Shown here: piece by piece, positions 43,664-52,132 of the stretch | Layout of the letters: the number at the start of each line of letters is the position of its first letter | How positions within the stretch are numbered: position 1 is the first letter of the stretch | NCBI GenBank assembly: GCA_002102555.1 | Contig: MCFL01000136.1 | Coordinates: 1-63,702, forward strand | DNA from: Catenaria anguillulae PL171 | Taxonomy: Eukaryota; Blastocladiomycota; Blastocladiomycetes; Blastocladiales; Catenariaceae | DNA length: 63,702 nucleotides | Reading direction: 5' to 3' | Notes under the pieces: model-generated | What the model was told of the DNA's origin: nothing | The model's input: the letters and a program-made list of their open reading frames with translations, nothing else | The model's database searches: none | Program-made: the position numbers and the translations under genes

Positions 43664-45610
43664 TCACCGCGCGGCCGCTTCGCCGGTTGCCACGGGTGTC
43701 GCGACACTAGACCCAGCATTGGCTGCCCTGGCTCGAGCCCCTTGCTCTTGCCCGATGCCGCCGCCGCCGCCGCCGCCGCCGCCGCTCGCGCCCAACACGG
43801 GCGACCCGGAGCTCGACCCGGCACTTGGCGGCGCGTCACCACCACCTCCACCTGTAACTTGATGAGCGACCTGTGACTTGTCTACGCCTCCCGTGGGCGT
43901 TGCCGACATGGCCCTTGCGGCCGCAGCTGCCGCCGCGGCCTCGTCCGTGCTCGTCGCCGTGGCAATCGCCTCTTCCGACGACCGCGTCGACGTTGACTCT
44001 GCACCCACCATTCTCTGCGTGACTCTGGCCACCTCTGCATCCGCCGCTGCAGCCGACGCATCGGTCGGTCCCGTCACTGGCGGCACCCCGCTCGACGCCT
44101 CACTGCTCACATGATTGGACTCACGCGACCCCGTGGCCGACTCGTTTCCATGCTGCGTCGTAGCAACCGACGTGTTTGAGCCCAAGGGCGGCGCCAACGG
44201 CACACCGAGTGTGGGCGTGTTTCCGTGCGCGGGCGTGGGTGGAAATGCGCCGGGCATGACGCGCGGGCCGCCGGGGCCAGGGACGGGGCCGGGGCTGCCG
44301 GGCGACGCGTGTGCGCTTGCTGAGCTTGTGGCTGCAACGGGCGTGAGTGCGCCGGCAGCGTCTGCCGAAGAAGGGGCCGTGGCACCCGAGAGTTGAAGGC
44401 CGGGCGAGCCCAAAGTCTGGACACCGAGCAGACTAGAGCCCGTTGAGGGGAGCGGCGGAGTCGCGTTGCCTGATTGCGACCGTTCAATGGTGGGTGCGTT
44501 GAGTGCAAAATGAACGCCGGATGTGCTGTTGCTGTTGCCAGCAGCCGAGGCAGGGTCGAGAAGGTTGCTAGTGCGTGACGAGGTCGGGGCAGGCGCAGCA
44601 ACGGCTGCCGCTGCCGCTGGCAAGGTGGAGTGGGCATTGTCGTCGTGTCTGGCCGTGGGTGGACTCGTGGGTGACGTTGCTGATGCGTGATGATGAGGCT
44701 CGTGTGATTCAACTGGACTGCCTGTTCCGTCGTCAATGACCAACATGCTCAAGTCCTCAATCGACACGCTCACGCTCAAATCGGCAAAGTGGCGACACAG
44801 TGGGCAATTGAAGTTTGGCCACCCTTGCAGCAACGGTCGCGCGCACTTGAAATGAAACGAGTGACAGCAAGGTGCGATAAAGAGCGCTTGGAATGGCGCA
44901 ATGGCGCCCAAGCAAATACAACAATCGCCCGTGCCTGTGGAATCCTTGTCACTTGCGGCAGCAAGAGCACGCAGTGCGCGGATGACTTGATTTCGAAAGG
45001 CATTGTTGCGGTGCTTGAATGCCTCGCGATTGAGCTCGACGCGCATGCGCACACACCTGAAAATGTCTTCGGTGCGGCCCTGGTAGTCGACGCCGAGCTG
45101 GATAATGTCGCCGTCCTTGAGTTGGATGGGCTGCGACTCCGTGTTGGCAGGGCTGACGCGGACATTGTTGATGAAGGTGCCCGAGGAAGACTTTGTGTCG
45201 CGGTAGTAGAAGGACATGCCCTCGGTCCACAGCTCGCCGTGCTGGCGGGAGACGACTTTGGACTTGAAGGCGATCGCGTCGGACAGATCCACGTTGCCCT
45301 TTTCGACAAAGCGCTTCACGTGCAGGACTTTGCCGTTGGGGAGCTTGCGTTCGATGATGGGGAAGTTGAGGCCGCGGTGCGTGTCGGTGATGTAAGGGAT
45401 GAAGCGGATGGTGGGCACGGGAGCTGCAGGTGTCGTATCGGGTGTTTGTGCGGCGGTGGCGGTAGCCGATGGGATGACTGCGGCGTGGGTGTGGTTGACG
45501 GGAGTGGCCGTGTCATCGTGAAGATGTCGATGGGCACCAGCTCCAGCTCCAGATACACCTACACCTGGCGGCGTGGACGCGTGGGCGTGTTGGTGTTGGC
45601 GGTCAGCCAT
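43664..45610 (-). CDS. Dma1/Chf1-like FHA-RING E3 ubiquitin ligase
   Basis: Dma-family ligases read phosphothreonine with an FHA domain and ubiquitinate targets in spindle-position and mitotic-exit checkpoints. One exon, 648 aa. The FHA domain (about residues 68-190) has IRFIPYITDTHRGLNFP, VDLSDAIAFKSKVVSRQHGEL (the SRxH signature), DTKSSSGTFINNVRV and QLKDGDIIQLGVDY. The RING follows at about 235-285: CCICLGAI, APCCHSFHFKCARPLL and CPLCRHF. The remaining 360 residues are an unusual low-complexity extension of Ser/Thr/Pro/Ala with a nine-Gly run and Gly/Ala tracts, probably disordered; yeast Dma proteins lack a C-terminal tail of this length. The ATG at 45610 opens the recognised protein; an open frame of 39 codons upstream begins with a non-ATG codon. 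Divergent from Atg16. Confidence 0.93.
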   Translation of the reverse strand: MADRQHQHAHASTPPGVGVSGAGAGAHRHLHDDTATPVNHTHAAVIPSATATAAQTPDTTPAAPVPTIRFIPYITDTHRGLNFPIIERKLPNGKVLHVKRFVEKGNVDLSDAIAFKSKVVSRQHGELWTEGMSFYYRDTKSSSGTFINNVRVSPANTESQPIQLKDGDIIQLGVDYQGRTEDIFRCVRMRVELNREAFKHRNNAFRNQVIRALRALAAASDKDSTGTGDCCICLGAIAPFQALFIAPCCHSFHFKCARPLLQGWPNFNCPLCRHFADLSVSVSIEDLSMLVIDDGTGSPVESHEPHHHASATSPTSPPTARHDDNAHSTLPAAAAAVAAPAPTSSRTSNLLDPASAAGNSNSTSGVHFALNAPTIERSQSGNATPPLPSTGSSLLGVQTLGSPGLQLSGATAPSSADAAGALTPVAATSSASAHASPGSPGPVPGPGGPRVMPGAFPPTPAHGNTPTLGVPLAPPLGSNTSVATTQHGNESATGSRESNHVSSEASSGVPPVTGPTDASAAAADAEVARVTQRMVGAESTSTRSSEEAIATATSTDEAAAAAAAARAMSATPTGGVDKSQVAHQVTGGGGGDAPPSAGSSSGSPVLGASGGGGGGGGGIGQEQGARARAANAGSSVATPVATGEAAAR

Positions 45611-46034
45611 CGCGGGAAGGTGTGCTGGGTAGGGCAGCGTGATGATATATACGATTTGGGTGCTTCGTGAGGAAAGGCAGGCAGAGCGTCGAGTGAACAG
45701 CGACCGTTTTGTATTGCCAACTGCCAAGAGTCAAATCATCCAAATGTTAGTACTTTGATAATCATGTACGCTAACGGATATACTTGTCTGTTTACTTGTG
45801 TGGCGTTTTCCTTTTCTTTCATTTTTTTTTCCGCGTCTGCTTTGGTTCAAGTCGATACTTAGTGTATACCGGTCACGAGCGTCAGCAGAATGGGCCGTCG
45901 ATCTGTCGAGTCTCCGTTTTTTTTTTTTTCAAGTGTCATATCCGATTACCGGTATTCGCAACTCTGACATCAATATTCATTCCGCTAACTAATCCTGAGA
46001 CTGACGCACTCAATGAAACTGTGATCACCCAAGA
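45611..46034. promoter_or_regulatory. Divergent promoter region, Dma1-like / Atg16
   Basis: 424 bp between two start codons. It contains GATATATACG at about 45641-45650 (TATA-like for the minus-strand gene) and two T-runs at about 45823 and 45919 on the plus side. Confidence 0.45.
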
Positions 46035-48444
46035 ATGGCGTCGTACCATCCATTGCCCGACCCCGCCGCGGCCACTCCGCCGGCCGCTCTCGTCCGATCG
46101 CCCTCCTCCGTCACATCGCCTCACGGCTTTGGCCTCGCGTCTGCCTCTGCTGGCGCAACGCCGCCCTCAACCACACTTGCTGGCCCGCCCGTGCCCTCTG
46201 CAAACGCACCAAATACCCCAAATACCACCAGCATCACCCAAAATGGCATGCCCACTTGGCTCGCCCAACTCCACGCCCAGCTCGACAAACACGACCAACT
46301 CGGCGCCGCCACTCGCGACGTGCTCGACGACTACACGAGGCTCTTTTCGCAGACCTTGTACTTGGCAAAGAGCAACGCAGACATGTTGGCGCAGCGCTCT
46401 TCTGCCTCGGCACAGCGCCGTGTCTCCGCCGCCAAAGACACGTGCGTTTTTTTTTGCTGCCAACCTCGTCTCCAGTCTTGTCACACACAATGTACCTTCT
46501 TCTCACCTCCACCTCCTCACCTCAGATCACGACCAACAAGCGCCGCTTCACAGCAGCAACCACGACCACCCATTGCGTCCGCACTCAGCGATACCACAGA
46601 CACACCAACATCAGCATCCGCGACCGTGGTGGCAGGAAACCCCACAACCGACCCACGATGGGACCAGCTCGTTGCTGAAAAGGAGCGCGTTGATGCAGAC
46701 CTCAACAAGACCCTGCACCAAGTCAAGCAACTCCAATCGCAGCTCGCTCAATCGGAGCGATCTGTTCGCAAGCTTTCTTCCGAGTATATACGTTATCCTG
46801 CCTGCGCGTGTACCCCGACACGCCCATTTTCACTGACCCACCTGCAATTCCATACTGTTTAGGGTCAATCACCTCAAATCCACCATCCGCGACCTCCAAA
46901 TCAAACTCCACGACGCCACCCACCTGCTCACCACCAAAGACACGGTCATCATGATTGCCCAAGACGAGCTGACGGCCGCGCAAATCGAGCTGTCGACCAA
47001 GGAAGACAAACTTGCCGTGCTCGAAAAGGAAAACCGCGACTTGCTGGATCGCTGGCTCGCATACAAGGCCGACGAGGCCGTGCGCATGAACGCGGCCACT
47101 GCCTCCTCAGCAGCCGCCGCATCTGCAGGCGAGCCCGTGGCTGCCATTGCACGCAATGTGTCGAGCAAACTGCGTGCGTTCGGGTCGTTTATCCAGGGCG
47201 TGACGGCCGCGCCCGCTCCCACGTCGTATGCCCCGGAACCTGTGCAGCCGCCGCCATCGTGGCCTCCACGCACACTAGGTGCAGATGCCGTGGGAGTCCC
47301 GCGCAGGCTCGTGCGGTCACTGATTGCGCACGACTCGGAAGCGTTTTGCTTGGCCACGTCGCGCGACGGCGGGCTTGTGGCGAGCGGCGGCGGCGACAAG
47401 GCCATCAAGATCTGGAGTCCGGGGAACGCCATGTCGCCATTGGCCACGTTGCCCAATGCCCTGGGCTCGGTGCTTGCGCTGACGTTTTCGTCCGCATCCA
47501 ACATGCTCGCATCTGGCTCGTCCGACAACATTGTTCGCGTGTACGTGACACCGGCCGCGGCACCGTCGTCGCCCAGCGCACTGCAGCAGCAGTTTCCAAC
47601 AAGCAATGCGCCCACGCGCCTCGCGCACACATTCACGGGCCACATGGGGAAAGTCACGGGCGTGGCCATTGCGGGCCGTGACGATGTGCTCGTGTCGTGC
47701 TCTGCGGACCGTACCATCAAGGTGTGGGACATGGCCAAGGGGTATTGTGCAAAGACGCTCATGGCGTTTTCCGCGTGCATGGACGTGGCCATTGGCGATT
47801 ACTCGGCCGCGACGCTTGTGAGTGCGCATTTGGATGGAAAAGTCCGGGTGTGGGATTCGGAAAGCGGTGGAATGGGCGCAGAGGTGGTGGTGGCCGAGGG
47901 CAGGGGCGAAGGCGTGTGCTCAGTCAGGGTGTTGGGTATGTCCCTCGTTTTGTTTTGTTTTTCTAATGGAGCGCTGGAGCCATGTTGGCTGGAAAACTCA
48001 GTGTTCTAACTGTTTTGTTGCGCAATCAACCAGATCCATCCACCATTGTGACGCTTGCGCGCGACAATGCCATTCGCGTGATTGACTTGCGGTCGCAAAC
48101 CATTGTCAACTCCATTCACTCGTCCTTCTTTCGCATCGGCAACACGCGCATGACGCTGAGTCCCGGCGGCGGGTTTGTGGCTGCCGGTGCAGTGGACGGG
48201 TCCGTGTTTGGGTGGGACATGCGCACAAAGGAGCAGACCATTGTGACGGGTGGCCATGGGTACGCTTGATCTGCAATGATATGTGTGGCTCGCTAGTGTG
48301 GAGCTAACGTGTACGTCACGTGGATGGTTTGGCATTGTGTATTGGTCCAGGACTCAAGTCAATGAGGTGTCGTGGAACCCGTACGATCCGTCGCAAATGT
48401 ACAGTATTGACAAGAGCGGGACGGTGAGTGTTTGGGGGCTCTAG
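46035..48444 (+). CDS. ATG16: Autophagy protein Atg16 (WD40 type)
   Basis: Atg16 dimerises and recruits Atg12-Atg5 to the phagophore for Atg8 lipidation. Exons 46035-46441, 46526-46783, 46863-47935, 48034-48259 and 48351-48444 are phase-consistent, giving 685 aa. An N-terminal Pro/Ser/Thr leader (about 70 residues) precedes the Atg5-binding helix (WLAQLHAQLDKHDQLG...VLDDYTRLFSQTLYL). A coiled coil follows (QLVAEKERVDADLNKTLHQVKQLQSQ through ELSTKEDKLAVLEKENRDLLDRW). Seven-bladed WD40 repeats occupy roughly residues 330-685: GDKAIKIWS, SSDNIVRVY, SADRTIKVWDM, LDGKVRVWDS, RDNAIRVIDL, AVDGSVFGWDM and SGTVSVWGL at the end. The WD40 form is typical of animals, plants and amoebae, whereas yeast Atg16 is short and lacks it. 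Intron 3 has a perfect CTAAC branch point. Confidence 0.95.
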
Positions 48445-49469
48445 GACTCGGACTGGGGCGGGCGAGCCAGTTTTGGTCTTGTCCGTGTAGCTTCACTTGA
48501 CTGACAAATGTACATTTGTATCCATGATCCTGGCTGCCTGTGCATGTCTCACTTGATCACGACCTGGAGCCACTGTGCGGCGCCCTCAGTTTTTACTTCA
48601 TCACACGCAACCACAGATAGATTTGTTTGTTTCTCGGCTCGGCGGCTGGCCATTGACTCGGATCATGCACAACGAACCCATGATTGGCAATCGTAACATC
48701 GCATTGCGCGATAACTTTGCCACTGGTATACAGGTACGTACGACATCATTGGGGCCCACAACCAGTTAGGTATAGGTCCGCAGATCTCACCACTAAATAG
48801 TCCTGGATCCTGGTCAAGGCGCCAGCGGGCTCTTGACAACAAGAGGTGCAGCTCGCAGAGAGCGCAGGTCGGGAATAGGAACATTTCGTGTATGACGATT
48901 TGGCCGCTTGTCCCCAGCTTGGCAAAGGCCAGGGTGGAGTCGGCCGGTCGAGAGACAGCAACACACGTGTAAGTTCAGGACAGCCGCACGAGGTTGACGG
49001 ATACGTTACATCACAAGTAAGGAAATCACGCACTCTGATTGGCTCACGGCGTTTTCATTTCAATTTTCACGCGTGCGGTTGGGTGTTGGAAGAGCTGTGG
49101 CGTTGACCTTGTATGCTAGCGCTGATTGCGCACAACGGGTACAAGCAAACCAAACTGGCCAAAATCAAACTGTTGCGTGAAGGCACCAATTACCAGTTGC
49201 AAGGCCGAGCCCCTCATCCCATCGTGGTTATGGCAAGCTCGAGTGACGACGGCGGTCTGAAGGCTCAGTCGACACATGTGAATACCCGGAGCCCCGTTAG
49301 CAGCATCGATCCGATTTGGCTTGGGCTGTAAATATAAGAAGCCAACAGTCTCCCCTCCTCTTCCTCTTCGGCTGTCGCTGTCACTCTTGCCCTCCTTTCC
49401 TGTCATACCCAATCATCCCCTTTCCACACCCACACCCACACCTTGATCCTGACCCTGTTCCAATCCAAA
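48445..49469. other. Intergenic, upstream region of the repeat coat protein
   Basis: No gene seen. An inverted CCAAT box (CTGATTGGCT) lies near 49034-49043 and a TATA-like AAATATAAGAAG near 49331-49342, about 130 bp before the ATG at 49470. The leader is pyrimidine- and CCCACACC-rich, which fits a strong promoter. Confidence 0.45.
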
Positions 49470-51203
49470 ATGGCCAAGAAACACTCGTCCAAGCACCTGC
49501 CCAAGACCCCCGTCTCCACCGTCACCGTCGACTCTGCCGTCGAGGTTGTCCACGTTGCCGATGCCAATGGCGCCCCCGTCGACGAGCTGCTCCCCTCGGA
49601 TGCCTCAATGTCCCTGGACTCGCTCGCCTCGGCCGACACGCCGACCCCGACCCCGACCGCCAATGCCAACGGCAGCTGCGATCACCACGTCCTGTCGGTC
49701 GATGTGCACTCGCTTGCCAACGGCCACCTCGTAGCGGACCGCGAGCAACAGTTCACCGTTGCCGATGAGCCCGTGGTTGCCCCCGCGGCCGACCAGCCCC
49801 TGACACCGCCACTGACCCCGACCATGAAGCCCGCCTCTGCCCCCGCAGGCTCGCCTCCCGGTGCCGCGCTCATTTCCTTGATTGCCAACACGCTGCCGTC
49901 GCCCATCCGCGCAGAGGCCGAAAAGCTCACCATGGCCGTGGTTGCCAAGCGCGACGAGGTGCTCGAGACGGCCGGATCCGTGGTGGGCACTGTTTCTGCC
50001 GTGCGTGACGAGGCCGTCAACCGTGTGGCTGCCGTGCGCGATCAAGCAGTGAACCGCGTGGTTGCCGTGCGTGACGAGGCTGTCAACCGAGTTGTTGCCG
50101 TGCGTGATGAAGCCGTCAACCGCGTCGTGTCGGCCAAGGATTCGGCCGTCAACACGGTTGTCAGCGTCAAGGACGAGGCCGTCAACCGAGTGGTTTCCGT
50201 CAAGGACGAGGCTGTCACGCGTGTGTTTACTGCCCGCGACGAGGCCGTCAACCGGGTCGTGTCGGCAAAGGACTCTGCAGTCACCAAGGTTTCGGGTGCC
50301 CGTGACTCGGTGTTGGCCACGCTGTGGTCGTTCCCTGTGGTCACGGCCGTTGCCGACCGTGCCTCCGTGGCCCTGTCGACCGCCACCCAGGCAAAGGAGG
50401 ATGCCCAGGCCTATGTCCACGCCCAGCGCGAGTACGTGACCGTGTTTGCGACCGAGTCGGTGATCCAGCCCGTCACGGCCAAGGTGGACGAGGTCAAGAC
50501 CACCATTGTCTCGACCAAGGATGCAGCCGTGTCTCAAGTGGTACACCTCGCTGATCAAGCAAAGGAATCGGCCGTTGCGCTTGCGACCCCCGTTGTGGAT
50601 CGCGCGTACGCCGTTGTGGACCAGACCAAGCAAACGGCTGTGGCCTACTCTGCACCCGTTGTGGAGCGTGCCCAGCAAGTGGTCGAGGCCACAAAGGAAT
50701 CGGCCGTGGCCTACTCTGCACCGTACGTGCAGCGTGCCCAAGAGGTGGTGGTGCAAGTCAAGGCGACGGCGGGCGAGTACTCTGCACCCTACGTGCAGCG
50801 CGCCACGGAGTTTGTGTCGGCGTACTTGGCCGTTGCCATGCCCCACATTGAGTCTGCCAAGTCGCAAGCCGAGGCGGCCAAGGAGCGTGTTGCCGGTACC
50901 GTGTCAAGTGCCAAGCAAGTCGTGGTGGGCAAAACCGAGCAAGTGCGCTCGTTTGTTGCGGACAAGTACGAGAGTGCGCGGTCCGTGGCCGTTGCCCAAT
51001 GGACCGAGCTTGCCTCGTTTGCCACCAAGCAATCGCAGGCTGCCCGCGAGGTGGCCGCGTCGGCGTCGGAGGACGCGACCAAGCAGGTGCGCCGCGTTTT
51101 GGCCTCTGTGCAGTCGCACCCGGTGGTGGCCAGTTGGGTTGCTCAAGTGCAGTCGTTTGCTGCTCGTTTTGCTGCTCCGGCGATCAAGCCCAAGACCGAA
51201 TAA
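49470..51203 (+). CDS. Amphipathic 11-/22-residue repeat protein, probable lipid-droplet or membrane coat protein
   Basis: One exon, 577 aa. Residues 1-130 are Ser/Thr/Pro/Val-rich and look disordered. From residue 175 ten uninterrupted 11-residue units of type V-x-x-(V/A)-(R/K)-D-(E/S)-A-V-N-R run to residue 284. From about 375 three 22-residue units of type (V/Y)-V-(D/E/Q)-R-A-x-x-V-V, each ending in (Y)SAP, are followed by a partial fourth. Residues 430-577 continue as alanine/valine-rich helix with regular Lys/Glu. Eleven-residue (3-11) periodicity with Thr/Ser/Ala faces is characteristic of surface-seeking helices in perilipins, synucleins and apolipoproteins; proline-punctuated 22-mers are characteristic of apolipoprotein A-I. 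I see no catalytic motif, signal peptide or membrane segment. A lipid-droplet coat role is inference; LEA-like stress protection is the main alternative. Confidence 0.7.
   Translation: MAKKHSSKHLPKTPVSTVTVDSAVEVVHVADANGAPVDELLPSDASMSLDSLASADTPTPTPTANANGSCDHHVLSVDVHSLANGHLVADREQQFTVADEPVVAPAADQPLTPPLTPTMKPASAPAGSPPGAALISLIANTLPSPIRAEAEKLTMAVVAKRDEVLETAGSVVGTVSAVRDEAVNRVAAVRDQAVNRVVAVRDEAVNRVVAVRDEAVNRVVSAKDSAVNTVVSVKDEAVNRVVSVKDEAVTRVFTARDEAVNRVVSAKDSAVTKVSGARDSVLATLWSFPVVTAVADRASVALSTATQAKEDAQAYVHAQREYVTVFATESVIQPVTAKVDEVKTTIVSTKDAAVSQVVHLADQAKESAVALATPVVDRAYAVVDQTKQTAVAYSAPVVERAQQVVEATKESAVAYSAPYVQRAQEVVVQVKATAGEYSAPYVQRATEFVSAYLAVAMPHIESAKSQAEAAKERVAGTVSSAKQVVVGKTEQVRSFVADKYESARSVAVAQWTELASFATKQSQAAREVAASASEDATKQVRRVLASVQSHPVVASWVAQVQSFAARFAAPAIKPKTE
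49992..50321 (+). repeat. Ten tandem 33-bp coding repeats
   Basis: Exactly 330 bp made of ten in-frame 33-bp units encoding the 11-residue motif. The units are similar but not identical at the DNA level (GTG/GTT/GTC and CGT/CGC alternate). The repeat is therefore old and maintained for its protein pattern rather than freshly expanded. Confidence 0.9.
50592..50789 (+). repeat. Three tandem 66-bp coding repeats
   Basis: Three in-frame 66-bp units encode the 22-residue Pro-ended motif, and a partial fourth starts at 50790. The units share TACTCTGCACC(C/G)-type ends. Confidence 0.85.
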
Positions 51204-52132
51204 GTGGTCATGGTGGCCGGTCATTCAAGTATGCGATGAGATGAGAAGCTGGTCTTTTCGGTGACTGAGTTGTCGTTGCCCCTCCTCCCGTCTCCTCCCC
51301 TCCCCTCCGCCCCGTTCCGTTCCTCGCTTGTCCCCCTGCCCTAACCTATTTCCACACTTATCCGCCTTGTCCTGTCCCGTCCTGTCAGCCTGGCTCCCTT
51401 TGATGCTTTACCTCATTCATTCATGTCACCCCATCGTCCATCACTTTTTGCTTTTGGGTTGTTGCCGATAATGGATGTCATGTAGTCGTAGTAGCTGTAC
51501 GCCTTCCTTTTCCCTCCCACTTTTTTTTTTTTTCCTCAACCCTACCTCCTCTTCCTCCTCCACCCTTCCTTCCACCTCCTGCAGCAGTACAATGTGTTTG
51601 GTATCAATCCTTTTGTGTCTTGCCTCGTTTTGCTTTTTTGAATCATGTCTTCCTTTGTGTGTGTTGTCCCGCTTCAAAATACAGAGCCCTTCTACAGTTT
51701 GCACTTGCTCCAATATTAAGAATGATCTGTCCGCCTAATCGGGCATGTCCTTGGCATGTCCTATGGCTCGTGGCCGCGGTTTCTTGGCGTCTTTGTTCTT
51801 GCCAGTGAGTTGCCAGTGAGTGCATGGATGGATGGCTCTCGGTGGCGTTCTGGCTGCAGGCCGACATGCAGGTTGCGGTTCTTGTGCCTGGCGATGGGCG
51901 AATCGATGGCTCAATACGTATATATGAATACCCTAAACAACACCTCCATGCACATGTGAGTACATGATAAGTATACAAACTTGCAGCATTCGTGCCCAAT
52001 ACCTCGTCCCAGCGACCTAGAACCCGCCCGAGCTCTGCCCAAGCCAAGGTCAGCCGTCCCGGCCCGACCATCCTTCTTCCTCTCTTGGCCAGCATTTCAT
52101 GCACTCCAAACCCAAGCTCGAATTTGAGCACG
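51204..52132. other. Intergenic, no gene seen
   Basis: The first 500 bp are a C/T-rich 3' flank of the repeat-protein gene with T-runs, for example near 51521-51532. The right part is the lipase leader. A minus-strand open frame (51643-52410) is an antisense shadow of the lipase N-terminus. Confidence 0.5.

Noticed and set aside
44789-45670. 293-codon plus-strand open frame opposite the FHA domain
   Set aside because: It is the antisense shadow of the Dma1-like gene, whose sense frame has clear FHA and RING signatures.
49605-50867. 420-codon minus-strand open frame rich in His/Gly/Arg
   Set aside because: It is the antisense of the amphipathic repeat gene; its repetitiveness mirrors the 33-bp repeats.
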